64,000 nt of DNA. Origin: Prostheceraeus crozeri (taxonomy: Eukaryota > Platyhelminthes > Polycladida > Euryleptidae). Position numbers and translations under genes: made by a program. The notes under the pieces were generated by a model. That model did not search any database. It was not told the DNA's origin and was given only the letters and a program-made list of their open reading frames with translations. The stretch's first letter is position 1; each line of letters starts with the position of its first letter. Of the stretch, positions 59,301-61,965 are shown piece after piece. The stretch lies in the NCBI GenBank assembly GCA_907163375.1, contig CAJQUW010007893.1:62001-126000 (forward strand), read 5' to 3'.

Positions 59301-60262
59301 GACTGCAATCTATTCATACAATTTTTGGTTAGTATTTTCTTGTAGATCCAGCAACGATAGACGATGTTTTAAAATGTCATCCAACAAAATTGAGAAATAA
59401 GCTTTTAGTACCGATCACGGCGAACAGAAAGAATATTCTTGATTACAAATATATAAACACTTCCAATTAGGAATGTACACCGAAAGCGAGATTTAAGCAA
59501 GTTTATTCATTAGCATTAACATCTCACTCAATACTTTAGCCAAATGCACATACATGTGCATGTATGATGAGCACCGACGTCAATGAAAACAGCACCTATC
59601 ATAATATACAGCTATAAATCATTGTTCTACAAACAGTCCTTGAACAGCATTGTTGATTATGATTCACTTAAACCTCTACGGTTGTTGTTGTTAGACAAAG
59701 TTCTTACTTGCATAGGTCGCGCAGATGGTTTGAAAATTGAAGACAATATTAAAACAAAGTCAGAAATGTAGCATACCTTTAAACTGGTTGCAGTTTAGCC
59801 TATGACTGTGCACTTATTCTATCGAAATGCTCGTGGTGTCAAAAATTCCTTTAACCTCTAATATATCATTTTTAAGTTCATTGGCAATCTATCGCTTGCT
59901 GTAGAAAGAAGAATTTAATTTTCATCATTGATGTCCATTAACTTCGACGTATATCAAAAAGTCACGACACCTCTAAAAGATGTCAACTAAAATAGCAATC
60001 TACCATTTCTATGCACTATTTGTTTCCATCAATTTCAAATTATATGAGATGCAGGTGTATTCATTAAAATGATTTTACGAAATCTACGATATATTATAAT
60101 TCTTGGAGCATAGCTGCCAAAGGTAGGAAGTTTTAAGTAATTTTACCTTTCATCATGGGCACCATATCAGCAGTAATGTCTCCAAGTACAACGATGGTAT
60201 TCATGGCCTGATTCATGTCAAGCATTTGACCCATTACACTCATCATCATTGGACAGAATGGC
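222..60262 (-). CDS. ABC transporter subfamily A (ABCA1/ABCA12-like), 34 exons, both ends missing
   Basis: Full-size ABCA transporters are single polypeptides (TMD1-NBD1-TMD2-NBD2) that use ATP to move or flip lipids and sterols across membranes. Exons in transcription order: 60262-60147, 55483-55389, 54801-54638, 53801-53683, 53618-53494, 53032-52838, 52780-52435, 50447-50329, 49246-49034, 43990-43844, 41963-41819, 38574-38429, 36527-36164, 34589-34475, 34244-34071, 27534-27226, 25928-25790, 23095-22900, 19986-19692, 18597-18466, 18404-18321, 18004-17611, 17545-17363, 14934-14603, 14537-14433, 12143-11877, 10674-10502, 10279-10219, 10145-9968, 7598-7483, 4879-4732, 2745-2444, 1686-1569, 284-222. 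Each has AG/GT borders and every phase matches its neighbour, so no break is seen. Start codon, first membrane helix and most of NBD2 lie outside the model. ABCA family is certain; ortholog assignment is not. Borders may be off by a base or two. Confidence 0.93.
285..1568. other. ABCA intron between linker exon and NBD2 exon
   Basis: AT-rich intron of 1.28 kb. I see no ORF, RNA gene or recognisable repeat. The 11-base string CAGACACAGCT or a close variant occurs twice around the NBD2 acceptor (251-261 and 277-287), a small local duplication that spans the exon edge. Confidence 0.6.
1569..7598 (-). CDS. ABCA transmembrane domain 2, remaining helices, and linker to NBD2 (exons 30-33)
   Basis: Exon 7598-7483 encodes LFSGLVIGFFALIIFAF and FYAKQNFSATIVLLVLH, aligned with ABCA 'FPAFTARENLAATALLLLLYG'. 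Exon 4879-4732 encodes LPLSYLFSRLFKSRGTAL plus a long helix. Exon 2745-2444 begins LDPQVRIMEFVFMIFPAYA and contains NPYSFEMLGYNFIYLAIEG, matching ABCA 'NPLSWDLVGRNLFAMAVEG', then a basic cytosolic Cys/Lys/Arg stretch. Exon 1686-1569 encodes the charged linker EDQTVHDEKERMRS and the strand FPLAISHLSK that opens NBD2. The linker exon was found by its consensus splice sites and by phase, not by a long open frame. Confidence 0.94.
1927..2110 (+). mobile_element. Decayed non-LTR retrotransposon fragment (reverse transcriptase core)
   Basis: Translation on the plus strand gives VDNTAVIAASQSNLQSVVED followed by DVDQKSKECGMSLN, corresponding to the 'YADDTVVIA...LQ..VNDLDQESKECGMSLN' region of reverse transcriptases. 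A frame change then leads to LEQVQEYNYLGSL, the downstream 'QVQEFNYLGSLI' block. The catalytic YADD box is degraded and the KKTK spacer between the blocks is missing, so this is a dead fragment of a LINE (RTE/L1-like by eye). It lies antisense in the ABCA intron between exons 2745-2444 and 1686-1569. Confidence 0.7.
2746..4731. other. ABCA intron; Penelope-type tail at about 3300-3490, rest unassigned
   Basis: The intron holds a short segment (about 3300-3490) that resembles the 3' end of a Penelope-like element, with a hammerhead-like motif at 3415-3449. No open frame in the rest matches a family I recognise. Confidence 0.45.
3415..3449 (+). ncRNA. Hammerhead-ribozyme-like motif (isolated Penelope-type tail)
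   Basis: The core CTGACGA lies at 3415-3421; position 7 of the hammerhead core tolerates any base, so C in place of T is acceptable. A possible stem II (GATTG with CGGTC, including G-U pairs) follows, then GAA at 3440-3442, the palindrome AGATCT (3443-3448) and C at 3449 as the predicted cleavage base. A palindromic short stem III is characteristic of Penelope-type hammerheads, which act as dimers. Stem I pairing (CTTTC with GTAAA) is imperfect. No coding part of an element is seen beside it. Confidence 0.45.
4880..7482. other. ABCA intron containing a 1 kb inverted repeat
   Basis: Holds the long hairpin at 5925-6928. Between 5040 and 5270 the sequence is very AT-rich with short ATATAT runs. 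Around 5700-5780 there is a tRNA-like string (TAGCTGAGCGG on the minus strand, an A-box match) without a paired B-box. Nothing else is recognised. Confidence 0.5.
5925..6928. repeat. Long inverted repeat, arms about 330 bp, 346 bp spacer
   Basis: The left arm 5925-6254 is the near-perfect reverse complement of the right arm 6601-6928, with only scattered mismatches. Matching landmarks include the AATCAAAAAGCGG end, the CGAACGTTTTCGG block and the CAAGATGACTGACATCAC inner end. The arms read like Penelope-element pseudo-LTRs: in the outward direction each carries CCGAAAACGTTCGACAG, which has the GAA, AACGTT palindrome, C and stem I order of a hammerhead, but the CTGATGA box is diverged. The spacer shows no recognisable reverse transcriptase. 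High arm identity implies a fairly recent event or gene conversion. Confidence 0.75.
8190..8620 (+). pseudogene. Unrecognised plus-strand coding-like remnant
   Basis: An ATG at 8190 opens a 41-codon frame (MSDNELKAMENGDIEPFQN...) that stops near 8317. A second frame from about 8351 runs to a stop at 8620, containing LADGSPIPNLCFGYINGPI and RCAYDEIRNEFL. The second frame has no ATG near its start. Amino-acid composition looks protein-like and differs from the AT-rich intron around it, which suggests a decayed insertion or retrocopy. I do not recognise either frame and assign no function. Confidence 0.25.
9227..9280. repeat. 54 bp perfect palindrome, CpG-rich centre
   Basis: Bases 9227-9253 are exactly the reverse complement of 9254-9280, with no spacer. 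The centre is GCGAGCCGGCTCGC and the flanking halves carry CGAGCTTTCGCG. Pairing stops at both outer edges. It is strikingly GC- and CpG-rich against an AT-rich intron. It could be the fused ends of a small inverted-repeat element or a cruciform-forming site. Confidence 0.95.
9968..14934 (-). CDS. ABCA second half: first helix of TMD2, second extracellular domain and next helix (exons 24-29)
   Basis: Exon 14934-14603 completes the regulatory segment (VFTRVISG), then an acidic cytoplasmic stretch and the helix after SRHVFRNWITYIITIFIPCA. Exons 14537-14433 and 12143-11877 form extracellular domain 2, with CMPDTN, then CSCDTASSKLKCPS (cysteines typical of this domain) and PSDKIIVLNDHQKSVSDFL. 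Exon 10674-10502 has NLWYNTKGFHTSPSYYNALS, the hallmark ABCA 'NNKGWHAMVSFLN' box. Exon 10279-10219 is only 61 bp (AYAHPFVESQ). Exon 10145-9968 returns to membrane and ends with YWISNFLWDM, the conserved ABCA 'YWLANFLWDM'. A LINE copy (12439-13740) sits in the intron between the two extracellular-domain exons. Confidence 0.96.
10675..11876. other. ABCA intron, no recognised content
   Basis: 1.2 kb intron between two extracellular-domain-2 exons. No ORF, RNA gene or known repeat is recognised. Around 11690-11830 there is a stretch with repeated CAGTTCG/CTCAGT-type words of unclear origin. Confidence 0.5.
12439..13740 (-). mobile_element. 5'-truncated non-LTR retrotransposon (CR1/L2/jockey-like) with open reverse transcriptase frame
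   Basis: An uninterrupted 383-codon frame runs from 13719 to 12568. It contains reverse-transcriptase blocks in order: IDFAKAFDLLPHQ (FDxxxH box), GVPQGSILGPLIF, the catalytic VMYADDLTLLH, NYSKCAVM, and IKILGVHF followed by LKWNIHI. A C-terminal thumb-like region has HPLQECFNSRTRCSRS, typical of CR1/L2-type LINEs. Endonuclease and ORF1 are absent, so the copy is 5'-truncated in the finger region. The 3' UTR ends in AATAAAG then a TATCC pentamer repeat at 12439-12458, a microsatellite tail used by such elements. It is antisense to nothing: it lies in the same orientation as the host ABCA gene, inside its intron 12144-14432. Its open frame suggests a younger insertion than the other LINE remains. 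Confidence 0.88.
15985..16190. repeat. Imperfect tandem repeat, unit about 75 bp
   Basis: About two and a half units are seen. Each has CACTCTG(C/T)AAATTTGTA or a variant, a TCTCA(C/T)GTA-type block, and GGTATATGATG(T/C)A(T/C)ATCATGAT. The units differ at many positions. The last unit runs into a short TATATA stretch. Confidence 0.55.
16265..16312 (+). mobile_element. Probable retroelement 3' end (poly-A signal plus short-repeat tail)
   Basis: A plus-strand AATAAA at 16282 is followed by CATTTATGACATGACTTATG, an ATGACTT-like short repeat. This layout is typical of LINE or SINE 3' ends that finish in a microsatellite rather than poly-A. The body of the element is not recognised. Confidence 0.35.
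16880..17295 (+). mobile_element. Decayed CR1/L2-like LINE 3' fragment
   Basis: Near 17033-17060 the plus strand translates to NLHWLPTD, matching the 'LHWLPI..RI.FKL' block after the reverse-transcriptase thumb of CR1/L2-type LINEs. Continuing in another frame it gives SPYLHRRPQQESELSLLP, like the 'SYLSELL..RR.LRS' tail. Several frame changes and stops are present. The fragment ends in AATAAATAATTTGACTTGAA. Confidence 0.55.
17363..19986 (-). CDS. ABCA nucleotide-binding domain 1 and regulatory segment (exons 19-23 of the model)
   Basis: Exon 19986-19692 gives TPKYWGFDSDG, then the A-loop strand ISLRNLTKKYGKKTVVDNL and Walker A GPNGAGKSSTM, whose last Met codon is split by the intron. Exon 18597-18466 carries LNGLISPTSGSITIEG and the Q-loop VGICTQHESF. 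Exon 18404-18321 carries LNYFASLRGLSS. Exon 18004-17611 carries signature LSGGKQR, Walker B VIILDEPTSGVDP with D-loop, and H-loop CTHHMDEAE. Exon 17545-17363 is the regulatory segment ending KSIGLTFLALETV (ABCA 'GISVTTLEEVFL'). Every ATPase motif is intact, so this half is predicted to bind and hydrolyse ATP in the cytoplasm. Two introns here are only 61 and 65 bp. Confidence 0.97.
18598..19691. other. ABCA intron interrupting the Walker A region, no recognised content
   Basis: 1.09 kb intron, AT-rich. Short plus-strand frames are present but none resembles a known family. The intron splits the final Met codon of GPNGAGKSSTM. Confidence 0.5.
19987..22899. other. ABCA intron with an imperfect inverted repeat, otherwise unassigned
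   Basis: 2.9 kb. Contains imperfect inverted arms (20609-20642 and 20901-20934). A CTGACGATCGCTACGG string near 20831 resembles Penelope-type ends but lacks a following GAAA box. No ORF is recognised in 21000-22890. Confidence 0.45.
20609..20934. repeat. Imperfect inverted repeat
   Basis: AAGTGATAATTTGGAAAGAG at 20609-20628 recurs inverted at 20915-20934, and the pairing extends to about 34 bp (TCGATGTTGTTTGG against CCAAACAAGATCGG). Weaker similarity continues inward. It may be the remains of a fold-back or Penelope-type pseudo-LTR pair. Confidence 0.6.
22900..27534 (-). CDS. ABCA transmembrane domain 1, helices after the first extracellular domain
   Basis: Exon 27534-27226 encodes the helix VVPIMLLVSFLCPFL, the coupling element NNLEKILHLMGRKNIVHW (ABCA1 'EARLKETMRIMGLDNSILW') and two further helices. 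Exon 25928-25790 encodes YFLSVFFNKSSLVI, LMLYFVSYIPYTLAQ, cognate to ABCA1 '[26 protein letters not shown]'. Exon 23095-22900 encodes EYQKAGVNFGW and the last helix, ending WYFHNILGG (ABCA1 'TWYIEAVFPG'). The phases (2, 0, 1) join exactly. The preceding intron, 27535-34070, is the longest here and is filled with repeats. Confidence 0.95.
23096..25789. other. ABCA intron with a GC-rich island
   Basis: 2.7 kb. The only striking feature is a GC-rich patch at about 24005-24125 (CGGCTCGGATCCGGCCCGGG and the near-inverted CCCGGGTCGGGCCCGC). It is probably an end of a DNA transposon or SINE but is not recognised. Otherwise AT-rich with no supported feature. Confidence 0.45.
25929..27225. other. ABCA intron, no recognised content
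   Basis: 1.3 kb AT-rich intron between two TMD1 exons. Nothing beyond homopolymer runs is seen. Confidence 0.55.
30898..30990. repeat. Microsatellite, unit ATTATATACT
   Basis: About five near-perfect copies of a 10 bp unit are followed by degenerate TATTAC/TATTAT variants. Confidence 0.85.
31407..32285 (+). mobile_element. Penelope-like element, 3' part with GIY-YIG-type end (broken)
   Basis: A 132-codon plus-strand frame contains LPYIRGISETVARKFRQHSI and TNTIRSIFGKPKRKKSD, the connector typical of Penelope-like retroelements. It is followed in this region by segments resembling a GIY-YIG endonuclease: CQNCDS, then TGQTSKQLKSRIHKHKLAVR, and NWEQAKILNTSQHRHGRLFM near the end. The reverse transcriptase is missing, so this is a 5'-truncated, broken copy. 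It is followed by a hammerhead-like motif and TA repeats. These elements copy themselves with a reverse transcriptase fused to a GIY-YIG nuclease. Confidence 0.75.
32221..32261 (+). ncRNA. Hammerhead-ribozyme-like motif downstream of a Penelope-like GIY-YIG region
   Basis: CTGATGA occupies 32221-32227. A stem II can form from CGT/ACG plus ATT/AAT around a loop. GAA follows at 32248-32250, then the palindrome AATT and a T as predicted cleavage base. The order (core, helix, GAA, palindromic stem III, UH) is that of Penelope-type hammerheads. Stem I (ATTGC with GTGAAT) relies on G-U pairs and is weak, so activity is uncertain. Confidence 0.5.
32290..33055. repeat. Fold-back element in TA repeats with GGGGCAGGAG ends and four internal tandem units
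   Basis: Inverted ends of about 50 bp (32336-32385 and 32988-33042) share AAGAAATGTGCGCTCCTGCC and a second CTCCTGCCCCAC block. Both ends abut TA repeats (32297-32336 and 33040-33052), consistent with insertion at TA. The left end has six CTCCTGCCCCAC-like copies. Inside are four tandem units starting at GCTTTTGCGGAATATGATYG (32481, 32615, 32741, 32870), spaced 134, 126 and 129 bp. Open frames through the units are probably coincidental. Confidence 0.85.
34071..38574 (-). CDS. ABCA first extracellular domain, C-terminal conserved part (exons 12-15 of the model)
   Basis: Exon 38574-38429 contains LLDGHILVTPDTPAVRLL, matching the conserved ABCA box 'GKILYTPDTPATR' that follows a Phe-Cys motif. 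Exon 36527-36164 (364 bp) holds a Ser/Asn/Leu-rich low-complexity stretch, then a Cys-containing segment with RFHFYPSENDASY. Exon 34589-34475 contains LPKHVKYTIRMP, cognate to the ABCA 'LPEHVHYKIRM' strand. Exon 34244-34071 contains YMQGFQQIQEMIEKGII and LQQFPLQCGNKES, matching ABCA1 'GFAYLQDVVEQAII' and 'MQQMPYPCYVD'. These are the membrane-proximal halves of extracellular domain 1, just before the second membrane helix. Confidence 0.93.
34590..36163. other. ABCA intron with one copy of a dispersed 170 bp repeat
   Basis: 1.57 kb. Contains copy 1 (35884-36056) of a sequence repeated at 38082-38243. The remainder is AT-rich with no recognised feature. Confidence 0.55.
35884..36056. repeat. Dispersed repeat, copy 1
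   Basis: Starts TTCACACACCTTAACTGAAA and shares about 160 bp, with small gaps, with 38082-38243, including TTTCTTAATT, CTGCAAACAGCTC and GCATTCGTACG. It lies about 110 bp downstream (in transcription) of exon 36527-36164. The origin is unknown; it is probably a small non-autonomous element. Confidence 0.8.
37080..38081. mobile_element. Non-autonomous DNA element with about 30 bp terminal inverted repeats
   Basis: The left end GTTAGCGGAATCGCCCAGCG is mirrored at the right end by CTGGGTGGCTCCGCTAAC. Further inward, TCTCGCTGATATGCGCAGTA (about 37279) is mirrored by the reverse complement of 38005-38048 (GCAGCAAATCGATTTTATTT on the minus strand). The end itself is built of two similar boxes (TTAGCGGA and CCAGCGGA), and GTTAGCGGA recurs inside near 37876. 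No transposase is seen and no clear target duplication was found. The element was later split by the MITE at 37371-37803. Confidence 0.65.
37371..37803. mobile_element. piggyBac-like MITE (433 bp) flanked by TTAA
   Basis: TTAA at 37367-37370 is followed by CCCTTTAACGGTTGAGCCCG. The right end reads CCGCAGCCAAAGGC then TTAA at 37804-37807. TTAA target duplication and ends starting CCY are hallmarks of piggyBac transposons. The inner arms are inverted copies carrying GAGCCCGAGTTAACTCGTA, and the 12 bp palindrome CGAGTTAACTCG occurs four times. No transposase is present, so it depends on one encoded elsewhere. Confidence 0.6.
38082..38243. repeat. Dispersed repeat, copy 2
   Basis: Matches 35884-36056 in the same orientation. 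It begins exactly at the outer edge of the inverted-repeat element ending at 38081, so either the element inserted at its border or the two form one composite unit. Confidence 0.8.
38575..41818. other. ABCA intron with a SINE copy
   Basis: 3.2 kb. The SINE copy lies at 40698-40868. GC-richer words near 39655-39800 (TGGGCGGGTCGTG; GGCCGAGGCCCGCGCC) are unassigned. Short plus-strand frames around 39000-39520 look spurious. Confidence 0.5.
40698..40868 (-). mobile_element. tRNA-derived SINE, diverged copy
   Basis: Shares its full length with the copy at 63558-63728: TTATCCCACTCTCATT at the low end and TACCACAATGCCAC at the high end. Read on the minus strand the head is GTGGCATTGTGGTA, a tRNA-like A-box region. 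The B-box is more degraded than in the second copy. Confidence 0.6.
41819..43990 (-). CDS. ABCA first extracellular domain, central exons with polybasic furin-like motif
   Basis: Exon 43990-43844 (49 codons, phase 0-0) encodes an amphipathic segment with a Met/Asp-rich centre (NMQDMMGTI). Exon 41963-41819 encodes a small Ser/Gly/Ala-rich low-complexity stretch containing ALCGKSSSS, followed by KSGRRRKRSVVN. The RRRKR codons lie at 41841-41855. R-R-K-R followed by S matches the proprotein-convertase consensus R-X-(K/R)-R, and the flexible surroundings would leave it accessible in the lumen. The acceptor at 41963 (ATAG) is chosen over one four bases further into the exon because it keeps phase 0 with the preceding exon. 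Cleavage is an inference; convertase processing is not a general feature of ABCA proteins. Confidence 0.8.
41964..43843. other. ABCA intron with a hAT-MITE-like repeat
   Basis: 1.9 kb. The 42355-42800 segment is rich in GTAATTG/CAATTAC words and looks like a small inverted-repeat element. Nothing else is recognised. Confidence 0.45.
42355..42800. repeat. Inverted-repeat element rich in TGTAATTGTAATY words (MITE-like)
   Basis: The left part (GTAATTTTGATTACAATTAT, then ATCAATTACATTTTTAGCCA) is mirrored at the right by ATTGTACAATTACATTTTTA and GCAATTGTAATCAATTACAT. Dense GTAATTG/CAATTAC subterminal words around a GC-richer core are typical of non-autonomous hAT-type elements, but exact ends and a target duplication are not resolved. 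Confidence 0.4.
44400..46905 (+). mobile_element. Decayed non-LTR retrotransposon (RTE-like, with Cys/His finger after the reverse transcriptase)
   Basis: Plus-strand pieces follow the order of one element. The end of an apurinic-type endonuclease comes first (APQTGRLLAEKEKFYA, about 44587-44634). Next are a connector, the reverse-transcriptase start (KSKATGPSGVVVEM, about 45425-45465) and VGLHQWSVLTLVLFKIIMEF (cf. 'VGVHQGSVLSPLLFIIVMEA', about 45970-46025). These are followed by LESKSLKVNTGNSKSMIS and a zinc-finger-like CVYCNQWINHCC (about 46277-46312). A 'FCYLPDMIDQTRGCFDAA' block (about 46430-46485) and YASET near 46620 come last. At least ten stops or frame changes separate these pieces, so it is long dead. 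It runs antisense to the host gene. Confidence 0.75.
47715..48505 (-). mobile_element. Non-autonomous hAT-like element with BED zinc-finger remnant
   Basis: Both ends carry clusters of GATAGGACTCCG and its inverse (about 47728-47808 and 48428-48500), forming small hairpins such as GGAGTCCTATCA/TGATAGGACTCC. The left end CCAGGGATGCGGAGTC resembles hAT termini (CAGGG...). Inside, the minus strand 48142-47918 encodes CEAYIKKMGGAESHASNLKR HLINFHRK (written in two parts), the C-terminal half of a BED finger as found at the start of hAT transposases. No catalytic domain remains, so this is an internally deleted derivative. Confidence 0.5.
48910..48972 (+). mobile_element. Probable retroelement 3' end with (CTATCAATAAA) tail repeats
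   Basis: Four tandem CTATCAATAAA/TT-type words at the end of a plus-strand coding-like segment (about 48512-48900) look like a LINE or SINE tail. The upstream frames (for example VLRYVYNNVPEPFEELV) are not assigned to a family. Confidence 0.3.
49034..60262 (-). CDS. ABCA first extracellular domain, N-terminal part (exons 1-9 of the model)
   Basis: Exons 60262-60147, 55483-55389, 54801-54638, 53801-53683, 53618-53494, 53032-52838, 52780-52435, 50447-50329 and 49246-49034 encode about 500 residues without hydrophobic helices. They are rich in Ser/Thr/Asn, with recurrent single cysteines in helical contexts (PFCPMM, DIVCQVS, PNCDGI, SVLCNQT, GIVCNKS, SALCKLN). The repeated pattern resembles the alpha-helical tunnel of ABCA1/ABCA12 extracellular domain 1 and suggests divergent internal repeats. 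Sequence identity to any one paralog is low by eye. The assignment rests on in-phase continuity with the recognisable downstream ABCA exons. The intron at 52781-52837 is only 57 bp and that at 53619-53682 only 64 bp. More exons must lie upstream, because the exon at 60262 begins in the middle of a codon. Confidence 0.8.
49247..50328. other. ABCA intron, possible SINE fragment
   Basis: About 1.1 kb. Around 49540-49590, GGGTTAAGGATCGCGCTCGG followed by GGTTTGAGCGTCC resembles tRNA-like A and B boxes with short spacing and may be a SINE scrap. Otherwise nothing is seen. Confidence 0.35.
50448..52434. other. ABCA intron with degenerate AAACCAGAATTGG repeats
   Basis: 2 kb. Between 50940 and 51150, imperfect copies of AAACCAGAATTGGTTTTCC recur about four times. 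No coding or RNA feature is seen. Confidence 0.5.
53100..53390 (-). mobile_element. Possible RTE-type LINE 3' tail
   Basis: On the minus strand GGCAGGAAGGGCATCCAG (about 53175-53192) matches a string common in 3' ends of RTE/Rex-type LINEs. It is preceded by a short frame ending GPEIDPDAVIGSWQEGHPD. The fragment fills the intron between exons 53618-53494 and 53032-52838. Confidence 0.35.
56135..56433. repeat. Penelope-like element, left inverted arm (3' pseudo-LTR)
   Basis: Reverse complement of 58069-58507 apart from unit-number differences. It holds two copies of a 60 bp unit (CATCACAACCACAAC... to ...ATCTATGCTA) against four in the right arm, and lacks an 18 bp insertion found there. Confidence 0.9.
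56191..56225 (-). ncRNA. Hammerhead-ribozyme-like motif in left arm of Penelope-like element
   Basis: On the minus strand: GTAA, then core CTGATGA, a short hairpin AGGTC-ATT-GACT (stem II with one bulge or G-U pair), GAA, the palindrome AGCT, C as predicted cleavage base, then TTAC. GTAA and TTAC pair as a 4 bp stem I. All conserved hammerhead core bases are present. A minimal palindromic stem III implies action as a dimer, as known for this element class. It is in the sense orientation of the element. Confidence 0.7.
58069..58507. repeat. Penelope-like element, right inverted arm with four 60 bp tandem units
   Basis: Four copies of an exactly 60 bp unit (about 58114-58350) containing GATATTTTACGACAATCTTC and TTGTGGTTGTGATGT. 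The first three are identical over nearly all of their length and the outermost is diverged, as in the left arm. An extra 18 bp (58394-58411) lies just before the hammerhead-like motif. Confidence 0.92.
58412..58446 (+). ncRNA. Hammerhead-ribozyme-like motif in right arm of Penelope-like element
   Basis: The same 35-base motif as 56191-56225, on the plus strand because the arms are inverted: GTAA (58412-58415), CTGATGA (58416-58422), hairpin, GAAAGCTC, then TTAC ending at 58446. It is antisense to the element's own ORF. It is identical in sequence to the left-arm copy. Confidence 0.7.
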
Positions 60263-60639
60263 CTGTAGAGTAGAAAGGATTATTAATGAACTTTACGAGG
60301 AATTCAAATTACAAGCTGATCAATGGGTTATACAAGGTGTTCAGAAACTCACTGTGCAGTGAAAATACAAGTATATTTGAATGCTTCCTTCCCTATGAAG
60401 AACAACATAGAACTAAATATGCACGCCATAAGAAAAACAATAATCGATAGATCGAGACACGTGAACTGTTCTCCAGTTGCTGTAGGTTATTTCATTCACC
60501 CATTCATTCATTGACTGTGGACATCCTAACTCTGAAAGAATGCATCTTTCTGATCGAGCATGTTTTTCGCAACCAGGATAAATACACGAATGATGTAAAA
60601 TAACAATTTAGCAGCCATTTAGAATTTAGCATCCATTTT

Positions 60640-61400
60640 AGAAGTGGAAGACCGGGAATCCTTACACATGAATCACCACGAAATTTCAGAAAAAATGGAT
60701 CTCTCCCAAATAAGTCAATACGGCAACTATCCCGCGAATCAGCAGGCATCGGCGTGGCAACTGCTGATACGGCCGTCCGTACATAGTTATCCCTTTATCC
60801 TTATGAGATACGAGCAATTCAAGAGCTAAGGGATGCATATCATGCCAAACGCCCACACTCGTTGGTTTCATGAAGCACATCTCGATCCTGACCATACATT
60901 TTACTCCGACGAGTTGTTTCACTTATCTAACTACGTAAATAGCTCAAATTCCGTACATGGTCTGAGGTGAACCCATTCAAACTTCATGAACTGTCACTCC
61001 ACTCCTTAAAACTTGGTGTTTGGGTCACGGTAAGCAGGAGGAGGATTATTGGACCATTCTTTTTTTTAAGAGACGGAGACTTCCCAACGTTGCATTTACA
61101 CTTTATCAAAATTCATCGGAGAACATTCGGACCATGAGAGGTCTCGTACAGTGTTTCAGCAAGATGGTGCAACTGCACACACGTCAAACGAAAAACTGAA
61201 TTGGCTGTGTCAGAATTTTGAAGGTCAACTAATCACAAAGGGTTTGCGGGCCCCCAGAACGCCAGACTCAACACCACCACACCCCGACTTCTACTTTTGG
61301 GGTACAGCAAAAGTCAATGTGTCCAAAAGAACTAAAAGTTGAAATTCTCCGCCTTACTTAAGTCACTCCTGATTAACTTGTGCCAGCCTTTGATAACATT
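60640..61400 (+). mobile_element. Decayed Tc1/mariner-superfamily transposase
   Basis: Plus-strand fragments follow the order of a DDE transposase. They are an N-terminal DNA-binding-like segment (ESAGIGVATADTAVRTY, about 60735-60785), a connector (LYPYEIRAIQELRDAYHAKR, near 60790-60850), and WFHEAHLDPDHTFYSDELF-like remains. Then come HELSLHSLKLGVWVT and RRRIIGPFFF (61030-61065), FQQDGATAHTSN with the second catalytic Asp (61153-61190), and a PRTPDSTPPHPDFYFWGTAK end. The pieces are in different frames with several stops, so the gene is dead. Inverted ends are not recognised. Confidence 0.75.
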
Positions 61401-61556
61401 AAGCTAAGTGTTGACGAATAGGTGGTTCACACTTTAAACATAATAGCAATAGAGTGCTGAATTCATAAAATAAAGACGCAATGCGCACGAGACCCATTCA
61501 ATGCGTATTAATTCGACAACCCATTGTGTAGATATGTAGATGATCCGAAGACGAAT

Positions 61557-61965
61557 GTTGACTGCAAAGGCCGGAGTCACACACGATGAGCCACAAGCCG
61601 CAAATAATGGAGATCCAACACAAATTGAGTTAAGTTTCAATGAGAGCTGACATACAGAATAAGCCATAAGCCGTAAGCCATAAGACATAAGCCGTCACCC
61701 GGTTGAGAATCCTTGGACGATGATCTTTAATAGAACCGACATTGTGATATACCGCGTATTCTTTATGCCCTATGCTTTATGCTCTTGCAAAAATTAGAAA
61801 AACATCATAAATTTTATTCCTCTGCCTGCTTGTATTACCTGCCATGAGAAAAATATTGTCAAAATGACTTGTGGCTCATGGAGGATCGTGACGCGACTTG
61901 AGAACGATGACTTATGGCTTATTTTGTGTCGCTCCGGTCATAGAGTGTGACATGACTGAGATTAT
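61557..61965. mobile_element. MITE-like element with GTCACAC ends and repeated AAGCCATAAG words
   Basis: The left end GGCCGGAGTCACACACGATG, with GAGCCACAAGCC, is loosely mirrored by the right end GTCGCTCCGGTCATAGAGTG and ACTTGTGGCTCATGG. Subterminal ATAAGCCATAAG-type words occur about five times on the left and as CTTATGGCTTATTTTG on the right. No ORF is present. Confidence 0.45.

Larger units (their letters stand above)
55484..60146. other. ABCA intron hosting a Penelope-like element
   Basis: 4.7 kb. The element at 56135-58536 occupies half. The flanks 55484-56120 and 58551-60146 are AT-rich with no supported feature. Confidence 0.6.
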
